Assembly: GCF_001998885.1 (NCBI RefSeq)
Contig: NZ_CP019609.1
Location: 434,001-498,000 of the forward strand
Length of the DNA: 64,000 nt
Direction of reading: 5' to 3'
From: Vagococcus penaei
GTDB taxonomy: Bacteria; Bacillota; Bacilli; Lactobacillales; Vagococcaceae
The notes under the pieces are model-generated. The model was given only the letters and a program-made list of their open reading frames with translations. It was not told the origin of the DNA and ran no database searches. Of the stretch, positions 36,160 through 46,061 are shown in pieces. Each line of letters starts with the position of its first letter. Within the stretch, counting starts at the first letter, position 1. The position numbers and the translations under genes were made by a program.

Positions 36160-37889
36160 ATACGGTACGATTAGATTTTGAAAATGAACTATTCGATTTT
36201 AAAGAACCTATTGCTGTTCTAAGTGCCAAAACGCTTAATGATGTTAGCACGCTTTTTAACCAACTAACAGATTACCAAGAACAAGGTTACTATATTGCTG
36301 GCTTCGTCAGTTATGAAGCAGCTAGCGCTTTCAACCCTAATTTAAAAACACACCAATCTCTATCCGATTTCCCATTAGCATTGTTTGGTATCTACGCCGA
36401 TAAAACTTGTCCAGATCCACAACAGTTAACTAGCAACGACAGTCCATTTTTCTTTGAGAAAGATACTGATTTTACTAATTATCAGCAAAAAATCAAGCGA
36501 ATTCACAATGAAATCAAAGATGGTAACACCTACCAAACGAATTATACCATCCGTCTGAATAGTCAAGTATTCACTGACTATGATGGACTAAGTGTTTACC
36601 ATGATTTATTAAAACATAGTGCCGTCAAATATTCATCTTTTTTTGATTTGGATAATCACCAAATTTTGTCAGCCTCACCTGAATTATTTTTTAAAGTGAC
36701 CAATCAAACGATTGAAACTCGCCCGATGAAAGGGACTGTCAGACGTGATTCAAATCCCGAAATTGACCAGAAGAATCAACAATTTTTAGCAGCCGATGAA
36801 AAAAATCGTTCAGAAAATATTATGATTGTTGACCTTTTAAGAAACGATCTCGGACAGATTGCTCAACCTGGGAGTGTTTCAGTCACTAAGTTATGTACGA
36901 TTGAACCTTATCCTACCGTTTGGCAAATGACTTCAACTATTAAGGCATCTATTACGCCAACAACAACTATCTTAGACTTATTTAAAGCACTATTTCCATG
37001 TGGTTCGATTACTGGTGCACCAAAGAAAACTACAATGGATTTAATTACTGAATTAGAAGATAGCCCACGTGGCGTTTATTGTGGAGCAATTGGTGTCATC
37101 AAACCAAATGGTGACATGATTTTCAGTGTTCCTATCCGAACAATTCAAGTCGATAAAAAAGCACAAACAGCTCGTTATGGGGTTGGCGGAGGCATTACGT
37201 GGGAATCAACTGCACATGATGAATTTGATGAAATTTCAGCTAAAGCAAACGTACTATCGACTATATTTCCTCAAATTAAGCTAATTGAATCTTTAAGACT
37301 AGAAAACGGTACATTAAAACGTCTAGAAAAACATCTCGATCGTTTAGAATCGAGTGCCAAACAGTTTAACTTTCCTTTTAATCGAGAAAAGACAAGGTCC
37401 CAATGGTTAAAAGCTATCAAACCTTATCAAGACGGTCTATTTAAGTTTCGTTGTGAATTATCAAGCGATGGTAACAAAGTCACTGAAGTCCTTCCTCTAA
37501 CTTCTGATACAACGATAAAGACTGCCCATTTAGCCAAGAAAGCTGTATCTAAGACAATTTTACTAGCACATAAAACATCTTATCGACATCTTTACACAGT
37601 TCATCAAGAAAAGCCCATGGTGGAAACAATCTTATGGCAAGCAGATGGTCGACTAACAGAATTAATGACAGGGAATTTAGTTGTGCAATTGGAGGGAGTG
37701 CTCTACACGCCAAGACTAAATCACCATATTTTACCTGGTGTCATGCGCCAAGAACTGTTAGCCCAACAAAAAATTGTTGAAAAGGATTTAACGGTTGATG
37801 ATTTAAATCAAGCAGAAGCACTCTATCTCATCAACAGCGTTCGCGAATGGGTTCCAATCCAATTAATCACAAACGATGATTCTCTGTAA
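36153..37889 (+). CDS. pabBC: Aminodeoxychorismate synthase component 1 fused to aminodeoxychorismate lyase
   Basis: Residues 1 to about 375 are the chorismate-binding PabB domain (ETRPMKGTVRRDSNPE, LRNDLGQIAQPGSV, FPCGSITGAPKK, GVYCGAIGVI). Residues from about 378 to 578 are a class IV aminotransferase-fold PabC domain (LIESLRLENGTLKRLEKHLDRL, ELMTGNLVVQ). One polypeptide thus converts chorismate to p-aminobenzoate. In the PabC part a Lys is visible in FKFRCE/HLAKKAV regions, but I cannot place the PLP lysine with certainty. Confidence 0.92.
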   Translation: MLNTVRLDFENELFDFKEPIAVLSAKTLNDVSTLFNQLTDYQEQGYYIAGFVSYEAASAFNPNLKTHQSLSDFPLALFGIYADKTCPDPQQLTSNDSPFFFEKDTDFTNYQQKIKRIHNEIKDGNTYQTNYTIRLNSQVFTDYDGLSVYHDLLKHSAVKYSSFFDLDNHQILSASPELFFKVTNQTIETRPMKGTVRRDSNPEIDQKNQQFLAADEKNRSENIMIVDLLRNDLGQIAQPGSVSVTKLCTIEPYPTVWQMTSTIKASITPTTTILDLFKALFPCGSITGAPKKTTMDLITELEDSPRGVYCGAIGVIKPNGDMIFSVPIRTIQVDKKAQTARYGVGGGITWESTAHDEFDEISAKANVLSTIFPQIKLIESLRLENGTLKRLEKHLDRLESSAKQFNFPFNREKTRSQWLKAIKPYQDGLFKFRCELSSDGNKVTEVLPLTSDTTIKTAHLAKKAVSKTILLAHKTSYRHLYTVHQEKPMVETILWQADGRLTELMTGNLVVQLEGVLYTPRLNHHILPGVMRQELLAQQKIVEKDLTVDDLNQAEALYLINSVREWVPIQLITNDDSL

Positions 37890-37898
37890 TCACACAAC

Positions 37899-37938
37899 AA
37901 AAAAACCGTTTGGCACATATTGCCAAGCGGATTTTTTG
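37899..37938. terminator. Bidirectional terminator between pabBC and the ABC ATPase gene
   Basis: CCGTTTGGCA and TGCCAAGCGG pair with one wobble (37906-37915 with 37921-37930), flanked by A and T runs. Confidence 0.88.
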
Positions 37939-37977
37939 TTAACTCACTTTTTTATCTTAATTAGTACCATTACCATC

Positions 37978-38730
37978 TTATATACCAATGATTTGCATTT
38001 GTTTAAGTACCCTTTCCATGCGTTCATCCATCGGTAACATCTCCGGCAATGACAACTCGCTAACCAATTGACCATCTAACATAAACAGCACTCGTTTTGA
38101 ACGGGCTGCAACTTTTGCATCATGGGTTACTAAAACAACCGTTGTCCCTGCTTGATTAATTTTTGTTAGCACATCTAAAATATCATCTGCTACTTTTGAA
38201 TTTAAAGCACCAGTTGGTTCATCGCCAAAAATAATAGCTGGATTTGCCATTAATGCTCGGCAAATACCCGCTCGTTGTAATTGTCCACCCGAAACTTCTG
38301 TTAGTCGACGATTAGCAAGTTCACCAATTCCCACCTGATTCATTAATTCCTGGGCACGTTTTAACAATTGATTTCGCTGCCGGCGATTGTCGCGCATAGT
38401 TGGTAAAATAATATTATCAATCAAATTTAAATTAGCTAACAAAGTTGGTTGCTGAAAAATAAATCCCATTTGTTGACGTCGAATATCAGCTAAAGCTTGT
38501 TCACTAAGTCCAGTCAAATCTGTACCAAGAAATTCGACAGCACCACTATCAAAAGTATCCATACCACTTAGAACATACATCAAGGTTGATTTACCAGACC
38601 CAGATGGTCCCATAATAGATACAAATTCACCTTCAAAAACATCTAATGAGATGGAGTCTAAAACCGTATTCTTTTTGTCAGTCATAGCGTACGTCTTAAT
38701 AATATCTTGTGCTGTTATTATTTTTTTCAT
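37978..38730 (-). CDS. ABC transporter ATP-binding protein, MacB/LolD type
   Basis: The 250-residue ATPase has Walker A GPSGSGKST, signature VSGGQLQRAG and Walker B IIFGDEPTGAL. It belongs to the group that partners FtsX-like permeases in peptide or drug export. Its permease gene directly upstream (four bases) is broken, so it may have no working partner. It ends the tetR-MFS-permease-ATPase operon. Confidence 0.9.
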   Translation of the reverse strand: MKKIITAQDIIKTYAMTDKKNTVLDSISLDVFEGEFVSIMGPSGSGKSTLMYVLSGMDTFDSGAVEFLGTDLTGLSEQALADIRRQQMGFIFQQPTLLANLNLIDNIILPTMRDNRRQRNQLLKRAQELMNQVGIGELANRRLTEVSGGQLQRAGICRALMANPAIIFGDEPTGALNSKVADDILDVLTKINQAGTTVVLVTHDAKVAARSKRVLFMLDGQLVSELSLPEMLPMDERMERVLKQMQIIGI

Positions 38731-38733
38731 TGT

Positions 38734-41073
38734 TTACTCCCTCATGCTTTCGCAAATTTTAATCTGTTTAATGCTTAAAGTACCAAGCAATGTCGCTATA
38801 ACAACCGAACATAAAATAATTAGAGGACCAATTAAATACGTCATAACTGGTTGGATGCTAAGGTCAAATGCTGATGCTCCAAACGACCCAATCACTAAGC
38901 CAATCAGACGTTCACCCAATATATTTGCTAGAACTACACCACTGACTAGTGCGATTATAGCGATAAAGACTGTTCGTGTTAAATACTGCTTGATAATATC
39001 CGTTGTCGTAAAACCAAGTGCTTTTAGTGCTCCAATAGTCGGTGTTTCTTGGCTAATAAGAAGTCTAGTAAATAAAGTTGTTACTAAAAGCGTTATCAAA
39101 ATAGCAATCATCCCACCGATATACGCTGCTCGATTCACTGAATGAATCGTTGATTGGAATGTTTGCTGAATAAATTTGTTAATGCTTGTCGTTTTCGCAA
39201 ATGGAAACTGTTGTGTATAATCTATCGTCAACTCTTCAATCAGCTCTTTATCCACTAGATTTACGTAAATAACACTCCACATCGTATCATCAGAACTAGT
39301 GGTGAAAGCTGCTTTCGCTGTTTTTCCACCATTTGTAATATCAGAGTACGTCCCACACACGACCATCTCACGTGCTTGATTATCAACAACCAAAGTTAAC
39401 GTGTCGCCAACTTTTTTACCTAACTCCTCTGCACTGATGACTGAGAGTGCTATCTCGTGTTCCTTTTGAGGTGCCTTACCTTCCGCATAGGTCAACGGAA
39501 AAACTTGATGATTCCCTAATTCAACTTTTAAGCGCTCATCTAACCCATTCGAACCTTTAGTTTTAAGCATTTTGGTCGTTAAAACTGTTTGCTTATCCAC
39601 TCTTGAATCTTGTGCTAATGATTGAGAAATTTTCGTTGCCCGATCAGGAATATCATTTATTTGTTGTAAATCGATACGGATGTCACTATCCCCAATTCCC
39701 ATATACGTCACAAACTCTTTTGAGGCAATGGTATGCTTTAAATTTTGCGGTACAATCATCATGAATAAAGCCATTATCATGACGAATAATAACGTTACAT
39801 ATAAACGTTTTTGCGCAAAAATATCTTTTATACCTAAATAAACGGTTGTCGGTACAACTGACGATTGTGTCACATACACTCGTTGACGCTTTTTAAATCT
39901 AACAGGAACTTGACCAAATCGTAGTGCATCAACTGCAGACAATTTACGGAAGCGATTTAATAAATGATTGACATATAAACTGTTAATTAGAAAGACCATT
40001 AAAATACCGAGAGCACCAACTAAAAAAATCGGCGTTTGTGATGTCATATGCCCCATAAATAATTGACTATTCGCCAATAATTTCCCTTTAAAAACCAATG
40101 AGCCTACCAAACCAATAAAACTACCAAACCAATAAAACTACCAAACCAATAAAACTACCCAAAGCAATCATTGTCACGTATTTAGCCAAATAAATTTTTT
40201 TAATATCCGTCACACGTAAACCTATCGCTTTCATCACACCAATTTCTCGATAATCGGCTGCTATCCGAGCTAAAAGTGTAAAACGAATGCACATAAACGC
40301 AATCAAGACAACTAATAAACTAACAAAAATAAGCACTGTAATCACTAGACCATCAGAAATCGCATTCAATAATTTAAACAATGGATATGTTAATGTCGGA
40401 CCGTTAGCTTCCAAACCTGCTGTGGCATAAACTGATTCAAACGCACCTAACTGTGCTAGATCATGTAATCTAAACTCAATTAATTGTTCACTAGTACCGT
40501 ACTTTTTTAGCGAATTGAACTCTTGCTCAGCAACTAAAAAACGCTTTGACGACGCTAACAGAGAGTTCATCTGTGAATCACGTAAAAACCCCGCAACAAG
40601 TAAAGTCGTATCACCTATTTGAATATTATCGCCTATTTGAATGGCATTATTTTGACTATAATTAACTGGTACATAAACCTCGCCTGCATTCACTTGAATG
40701 ACTTGGCCAGTTAAATCTAACAAATAATCAAATTGCTCGCTTTGAGTACTAAAACCATTGTCTTGGCCTGTCCCTACAAACGGTTTACCATTTACCTTAA
40801 ACTGAGACTCGTCAATATTCACAAATTCTTGTACTTGATGCAGTGCAATTTCAGAATTCTGTTCAACAAATTTTTTTAGACGTTCTTGATTAATTTCACC
40901 CTGATGCATTTGCATAAAATGAGGTGTTTTAGCTTCTTCCATTAAGGTATCAATCGAAGAAGTCACTGTACTGATAAAGACACGAGCATCGCTGCAACGG
41001 CAACAAACATCGTCATAATCAGTGTGATTACCTTACTTTTCGCAATATCTTCTTTAATTAGCCTATAATACAT
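38734..41073 (-). pseudogene. FtsX-family ABC transporter permease, disrupted
   Basis: The gene is in three pieces. MYYRLIKEDIAKSKVITLIM starts at 41073 and runs into a stop near 40964, where loss of one base (SLSV then TSSIDTLM in the next frame) fits a frameshift. The second piece ends at 40121 in a 17-bp tandem triplication; the third continues from there to 38734 (GFIGLVGSLVFKG). Removing two repeat units restores the frame. The intact form would be about 770 residues with extracellular MacB-like domain and two FtsX domains. Its start overlaps the MFS gene's 3' end. Confidence 0.85.
40105..40155. repeat. Three tandem copies of a 17-bp unit in the permease pseudogene
   Basis: TACCAAACCAATAAAAC occurs at 40105-40121, 40122-40138 and 40139-40155, followed by four bases of a fourth copy. 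One or four copies keep the permease frame; two or three break it. Confidence 0.95.
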
Positions 41074-42364
41074 ACGTCACCTCTTTTTCTAACTGTTTAA
41101 TTGACTGTAATCGATAAATAACTAGAGCTAAAATACAAAGGAATAATCCTGCTGTCATAATGAGTAAGCCCATACCACGCCCTTGACCAGTACCAATTAA
41201 TTGCCCTAGGCTACTTGCTAAAGCGCCATCTTCAAGTAATAACGGAGTAAAGACATAATCAGCTAATAGTCCAGAAAAAGCATAAGCAGCCACAAACCCT
41301 AATTGTGAAACTACTCCAATCAGAGACCAAACTCGTCCTTGTAGCGATGGAGAAACGTTAACACGAATCAAAAAATCCAAAGTTGTATTCGCAAAAGGCA
41401 TCATAGCAAAAAATAAAAAACCGGATAGACACAAAAGAAAAATACTTTCACGCCAGCCAAAAAGAATCATAAAGAATCCTTCACCAAATAACGACCATGC
41501 TAAATATTTTGTAAATGATTTTTTTATGGGTACAATACTTAGCAATACACTTGAAACAAGCATACCAGTTGCGACTATGGCTTCAATAGTTCCAACTACG
41601 GCAGTATTAGCAAATGATAAAATCATCGGGACCGATAATAATTCAATAAAGCCTAATAAAAAAGTTAAAATAGCAGATAATAAGACTAAAATAACCAGTC
41701 CAGATTGTTGAGTAATCGCTTGCCAAGCTAACTTAAGATCAGCACTCACCGTTGAATGCTCGTATGATTTATCGATCTTCAGTCCTTTACGAACAACCAT
41801 TGTAGTAAAAATTGTCATAATAATTGTGCCACTATCTAAAAGAATTAATAACTCAATATTTGCAATCGTTAATAGTAATCCTGCAATCACCGGTGAAATT
41901 AGGTACTTTGCAGAACTTGTCAACTGCATTAATCCGCTCGCTTTTGTATAATCCTCAGCTAATAGCATATCAGAAACAGTTGCTTTATATGCTGGCTCAA
42001 TTAACGTAGAAAAAGTCGCACTGATCATAACTCCCAAACAAATTTTCCAAAGAGTCACATTAGGCGATTGAACAACAACTAGCAAATAAATCAGACCAAT
42101 TAATGAAAGACTATCACCTAAAATCATGAGTAAGCGACGGTCATAACGATCAGCTAGTACACCCGCTAGTGGGCTTAAAATGAGCATTGGAATGAATCCA
42201 CACAATGTCACAAGTGCCATTAACGATGCTTTGTTAGTCTGTTCATACACGTAGATACCTAGACCAAACGACGTTAAACCACTCCCAATAGCAGAAATAA
42301 ACTGCCCCACCCATAGCAATAAAAAGCGGCTAAATGTCTGCTGACCACCTTTTTTTGTTGTCAT
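41063..42364 (-). CDS. MFS transporter (drug efflux type)
   Basis: The 433-residue major facilitator protein has twelve hydrophobic segments and the motif A loop GVLADRYDRRLLMILGD between segments 2 and 3, of the kind found in MefA-like exporters. GGAGGTG supports the ATG at 42364 (MTTKKGGQ); the frame opens at 42388. The start is one base past tetR and its stop overlaps the permease start, so the set is one operon under TetR control. The substrate is unknown. Confidence 0.88.
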   Translation of the reverse strand: MTTKKGGQQTFSRFLLLWVGQFISAIGSGLTSFGLGIYVYEQTNKASLMALVTLCGFIPMLILSPLAGVLADRYDRRLLMILGDSLSLIGLIYLLVVVQSPNVTLWKICLGVMISATFSTLIEPAYKATVSDMLLAEDYTKASGLMQLTSSAKYLISPVIAGLLLTIANIELLILLDSGTIIMTIFTTMVVRKGLKIDKSYEHSTVSADLKLAWQAITQQSGLVILVLLSAILTFLLGFIELLSVPMILSFANTAVVGTIEAIVATGMLVSSVLLSIVPIKKSFTKYLAWSLFGEGFFMILFGWRESIFLLCLSGFLFFAMMPFANTTLDFLIRVNVSPSLQGRVWSLIGVVSQLGFVAAYAFSGLLADYVFTPLLLEDGALASSLGQLIGTGQGRGMGLLIMTAGLFLCILALVIYRLQSIKQLEKEVTYVL

Positions 42365-42365
42365 A

Positions 42366-43004
42366 TTACTTGTCACCTCCAGTATCAAACATTGTCATCA
42401 TGTGTGTTAGACTCCCTTGTTCAACACCTAATAGGCGTTCGATATTAAACATCAAAGCTTGAATACGTGACATAATATCCGCTCCTGTTAACTCAATCAT
42501 GTCAGTATCAAAAATCGTATCTGTATAAATAACAATCATCTCCATACATTCATACGGATAAGGTGTATCAAACAAACCTTGTTCAACTCCCTCGCAAATA
42601 ATATCAGCTAAAATTGGTGGAATAACCGTAATCATCGCTCTTTGAATTTTTTGATGCATGAGAGCATTTTGCGGTTGATGAATGTGTTCCATGACCTCAT
42701 TACTTGGTCCATCTTGACTATTTAGGGACATCACCACTCGAATAATTCGCTCATGAACGGGAATTGTCCGGTCTTGACCGATGTGTTTTGCTTTTTTCAA
42801 TAGTTGCTCTGTATAGCGTTCAATCAAAGCATCCATAATATCTTCTTTTGATTTAAAATGGTAGTACAGCGTACCACGCGCAATACCAACCGTTTCAAGA
42901 ATGTCATTTGTACTTGTTCCATCAAAGCCTTTTTGTTCAAATAATTCATTAGCAGCATCTAAAATAGCATTTTTACGTTTTTCGGCTTTTGTCATGTCTT
43001 TCAT
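42366..43004 (-). CDS. TetR family transcriptional regulator
   Basis: The 212-residue repressor has an N-terminal helix-turn-helix (STNDILETVGIARGTLYYHFKSKED) and a divergent ligand domain. AAGGAG precedes the ATG at 43004; the longer open frame upstream is not coding. A palindromic operator lies at 43025-43041, so it probably represses itself and the efflux genes behind it. Confidence 0.92.
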   Translation of the reverse strand: MKDMTKAEKRKNAILDAANELFEQKGFDGTSTNDILETVGIARGTLYYHFKSKEDIMDALIERYTEQLLKKAKHIGQDRTIPVHERIIRVVMSLNSQDGPSNEVMEHIHQPQNALMHQKIQRAMITVIPPILADIICEGVEQGLFDTPYPYECMEMIVIYTDTIFDTDMIELTGADIMSRIQALMFNIERLLGVEQGSLTHMMTMFDTGGDK

Positions 43005-43024
43005 TAAATCAACTCCTTTTATCG

Positions 43025-43041
43025 ACCGACTGTCTGTCGGT
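43025..43041. promoter_or_regulatory. TetR-type operator
   Basis: ACCGACTGTCTGTCGGT is a 6-5-6 palindrome 20 bases before the tetR start, of the form bound by many TetR-family efflux regulators. Confidence 0.75.
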
Positions 43042-43376
43042 TTTATAATTATCATAATAGCACATCTGTTTCTTAAAGAAAAGACTCTTTTAAAATAAAA
43101 CAACGGCTCATTTAAGTAATAAGGCTTTATCGGTATTTCTTCATCTTGAAAACAAAAAAACAATCTTATCAGAGACGTTCTCATCAAAGATTGTTTCATT
43201 TATTTACTTTTGGACAAACTAATGTTAGTTTAAAATAAAGTTTGATCAAAATACGTAGGTTTGATTTTTGTATGGGTTTAGAATTTATAAAAAAGATTGA
43301 TTAAAATTTATCCCTTCTAAAGCTACCTATTAATTAGTAACGAAATTTAGATTATAAATACTTCTTAAATTACGTT

Positions 43377-43811
43377 TCATATCCCGAATATTTTTTTCTG
43401 TTCTTGTGAAGTCAACTTTAATTGTTCTTCTAATATCTCACGTGCATTATCTATGTATATTTTTGCATCTTGAGAAGTAGATTTCTTAAAATACTCTAGA
43501 GCCGGTTCTGCATATTTTTTTGCATGATAGGCTTTGCGTTGAGAGTCAGATATACATTTTTCTAATATCTCCATACTTTGTTGTGATTGCTTTATCACAG
43601 CTACATTAGTGAAATCTTTCCCTATATTTGCTTTAAATAAGATTGTTGCATAAACATTTTGTATAGAAAAAATTGGGTTACTACTTTTACTGATTTCTTT
43701 ATCCATATATTTAAATGCAGATTCAAAATCACCTTTTAAACTAGCATACAGAGCTGCGTGTTGATGAGTATTGAATTGGCAACACTTTTCTGTACAAAAA
43801 TTATAAGGTCT
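43377..43811 (-). pseudogene. C-terminal fragment of an unrecognised helical (TPR-like) protein
   Basis: The frame is open from 43811 (RPYNFCTEKCCQFNTHQHAAL) to 43377 with no plausible start before the ATG at 43706 and no ribosome site there. The product is all helical with repeats such as AALYASLKGDFESAFKYM and AEPALEYFKKSTSQDAKIYI, resembling TPR-type proteins. It is probably the tail of a larger lost gene. I do not recognise the family. Confidence 0.5.
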
Positions 43812-43871
43812 TTATTTTAAACGGTACGACTTTATTTCAAATCAACAACTAATCAATTATCAAAAATCTAT

Positions 43872-45680
43872 CTACTCAACTGTTACACTTTTAGCTAGAT
43901 TTCTTGGTTTATCTACATCTAAACCACGTTGTAAACTAGCATAATACGCAATTAACTGCAAAGGAACGACACTAACAAGTGGTGTTAGTAGTTCATGAAT
44001 AGTAGGAAGAACGATTTGATCCTGTGCTCTGTCTAGTCCATCCATTGAGATGACCACAGTGTTTGCGCCACGGCTTTCAACTTCTTTTAAGTTACCGCGT
44101 GTATGATTAGCAGTCATTTTGTTCGTGATAATTGCTAAAACTGGTGTCCCTTCTTCAATTAAAGCGATGGTACCATGTTTTAGTTCACCAGCTGCAAAAC
44201 CTTCTGTTTGGATATAAGAAATTTCTTTTAATTTTAACGCTCCTTCTAAAGATACAGCGTAGTCTAAGCCACGTCCAATGTAGAATGCGTTACGTGTTTT
44301 TTCTAAGTAATCTTGACTAATTGCAGCAATTTGTTCTTTTTCTGCTACTAATGTATCCATCGCTGCTGCGACTAAACCTAATTCGTGTGCCACATCTAAT
44401 TCACTAGCCTGATTAATTTGTTTTTTAACCCCAATTGCTTTCGCTAAAAATAGCATGACAGCAATTTGAGATGTATAAGCTTTTGTTGAAGCAACAGCTA
44501 TTTCAGGCCCAGCATGTAATAATAAGGTATCATCGGCTTCACGTGATAACGTTGAGCCTTTAACATTCGTAATTGTTAACGATGGCAACCCTAATTCATT
44601 CACTTTTACTAAGACTTGACGACTATCAGCTGTTTCACCACTTTGACTGATAAAAATGAAATATGGTTTTTCTGATAATAATGGCATATCATAACCAACT
44701 TCACTCGCTAAATGAACCTCAACTGGAATTTGCGCTAATTTTTCAAGCATTTTAGCCCCAACTAGACCAGCATGCCAGCTCGTTCCGCAGGCTACGATAT
44801 AAATACGATCGCTATCAGAAATACGATTAATTAATTCAGAATTGATTACAATATTTCCAGCTTCGTCTACATAATTTTCAACTAATTTACGCATAACAGA
44901 TGGTTGCTCATCAATTTCTTTTAACATATAGTGTGGATATAGGCCTTTTTCAGTGTCATTTGCATCAATTTCAGCAATATAATAATCGCGAGTTTTAACC
45001 TCTAACTCTTTACTATAAATTGTCATTGAATCTTTGGTTAAAACAATCCGTTCGCCATCCATAATTTCCACAAATTTATCTGTTTCATTTATCATTGCCA
45101 TCGCATCACTACCAACTAAATTATAACCATCCGCTAAACCAACTAGTAATGGGCTTTTATTTTTCGCTAAAAATAGTGTATCGCGGTCTTCTAAGTCAAT
45201 CAAGGCAAATGCATACGAACCTTCGACAACTTTTAGCATACTATTAAACGCATCAAAAGCTGATTGTCCTTGGCGTGCAAAATAATCAACAACTTCAACA
45301 ATCACTTCACTATCTGTATCACCGACTAAAACGATATCTGATAAGTAATCCATTTTTAATTGCTCAAAATTTTCAATTACACCGTTATGTACTAAACCAA
45401 AACGACCACTTTTTGAGACATGTGGGTGCGCATTATTTTCACTTGGTGCACCATGTGTCGCCCAACGTGTGTGCCCAATACCAGTTCCATTACTAGCTTT
45501 ATTAGCCACTAAGGCTTCTAATTCAGCGACACGACCTGGTGTTTTGACAACATAAGCCTCATTAGTATTAGCTACCATAATTCCCGCTGAATCATAACCA
45601 CGGTATTCTAATTTATGTAAACCATTTAATAAGATTTCTTTTGCTTGATTACTTCCAACTACTCCGACAATTCCACACAT
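43872..45680 (-). CDS. glmS: Glutamine-fructose-6-phosphate aminotransferase (isomerizing)
   Basis: GlmS makes glucosamine 6-phosphate, the entry to amino sugar and peptidoglycan synthesis. The 602-residue protein starts MCGIVGVVG, so Cys1 becomes the N-terminal nucleophile after Met removal; the TTG at 45692 would block this. The glutaminase domain (HTRWATHGAPSENNAHPH) is followed by two SIS domains (CGTSWHAGLVGAK, ISQSGETADS, ASTKAYTSQ) and ends DKPRNLAKSVTVE. It is preceded by a glmS ribozyme. Confidence 0.97.
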   Translation of the reverse strand: MCGIVGVVGSNQAKEILLNGLHKLEYRGYDSAGIMVANTNEAYVVKTPGRVAELEALVANKASNGTGIGHTRWATHGAPSENNAHPHVSKSGRFGLVHNGVIENFEQLKMDYLSDIVLVGDTDSEVIVEVVDYFARQGQSAFDAFNSMLKVVEGSYAFALIDLEDRDTLFLAKNKSPLLVGLADGYNLVGSDAMAMINETDKFVEIMDGERIVLTKDSMTIYSKELEVKTRDYYIAEIDANDTEKGLYPHYMLKEIDEQPSVMRKLVENYVDEAGNIVINSELINRISDSDRIYIVACGTSWHAGLVGAKMLEKLAQIPVEVHLASEVGYDMPLLSEKPYFIFISQSGETADSRQVLVKVNELGLPSLTITNVKGSTLSREADDTLLLHAGPEIAVASTKAYTSQIAVMLFLAKAIGVKKQINQASELDVAHELGLVAAAMDTLVAEKEQIAAISQDYLEKTRNAFYIGRGLDYAVSLEGALKLKEISYIQTEGFAAGELKHGTIALIEEGTPVLAIITNKMTANHTRGNLKEVESRGANTVVISMDGLDRAQDQIVLPTIHELLTPLVSVVPLQLIAYYASLQRGLDVDKPRNLAKSVTVE

Positions 45681-45727
45681 TTTACTTTCCAACTTTCCTA
45701 AGTTCTCAAATTAAGTTGTTTCTATCT

Positions 45728-45885
45728 GCTCGAGTCACTGTTCTGTTATAGTGTCACCACTAACTTTTTACCATGCTCTTTAAGAGTGCAGACCCTTAGG
45801 ACCACCCGCCGAATACTCGATAAGCCCTATCCTCGTCACCTGTACTAAAACAGGTCTGGCGCTATCCATTATTGGTATATATCTA
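45728..45885 (-). ncRNA. glmS ribozyme: glmS ribozyme/riboswitch
   Basis: On the minus strand the transcript contains AGCGCCAGACCTG, GACGAGGATAGGG, TTATCGA, TTCGGCGGGTGGTCC and GCATGGTAAAAAGTT in the order of glmS ribozymes. Cleavage is expected between A at 45863 and G at 45862. Binding of glucosamine 6-phosphate triggers self-cleavage and loss of glmS mRNA. The 3' border is approximate. Confidence 0.93.
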
Positions 45886-45919
45886 TCCCCCTATAAAATA
45901 ATTCAATAGAAACAAGAAT

Positions 45920-45948
45920 ATAGTACTATTTTACCTAAATAATGTCAA
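45920..45948 (-). promoter_or_regulatory. Promoter of glmS
   Basis: On the minus strand consensus TTGACA (45943-45948), a 17-bp spacer and TACTAT (45920-45925), about 50 bases before the ribozyme cleavage site. Confidence 0.8.
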
Positions 45949-46000
45949 TCATTTTATCAAATACCTTAATTAACGTCTGATTGGTATAGTTATAAAAATA

Positions 46001-46048
46001 AAAAGAAGGAAAGTGTAAGCTATGTCTCGCCTACACTTTCCTTCTTTT
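46001..46048. terminator. Terminator of cdaA-cdaR-glmM
   Basis: A perfect 17-bp stem (46001-46017 with 46032-46048) ends in A/T runs. Confidence 0.92.
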
Positions 46049-46061
46049 TCAACTTTTTTAT

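Noticed and set aside
40105-40155. Short tandem repeats as a CRISPR or iteron array
   Set aside because: The units are contiguous without spacers and lie inside a coding region; they are a slippage duplication.
42366-43199. Long form of the TetR gene beginning at 43199
   Set aside because: The extra 65 residues cross the operator palindrome and have no family similarity; AAGGAG supports the ATG at 43004.
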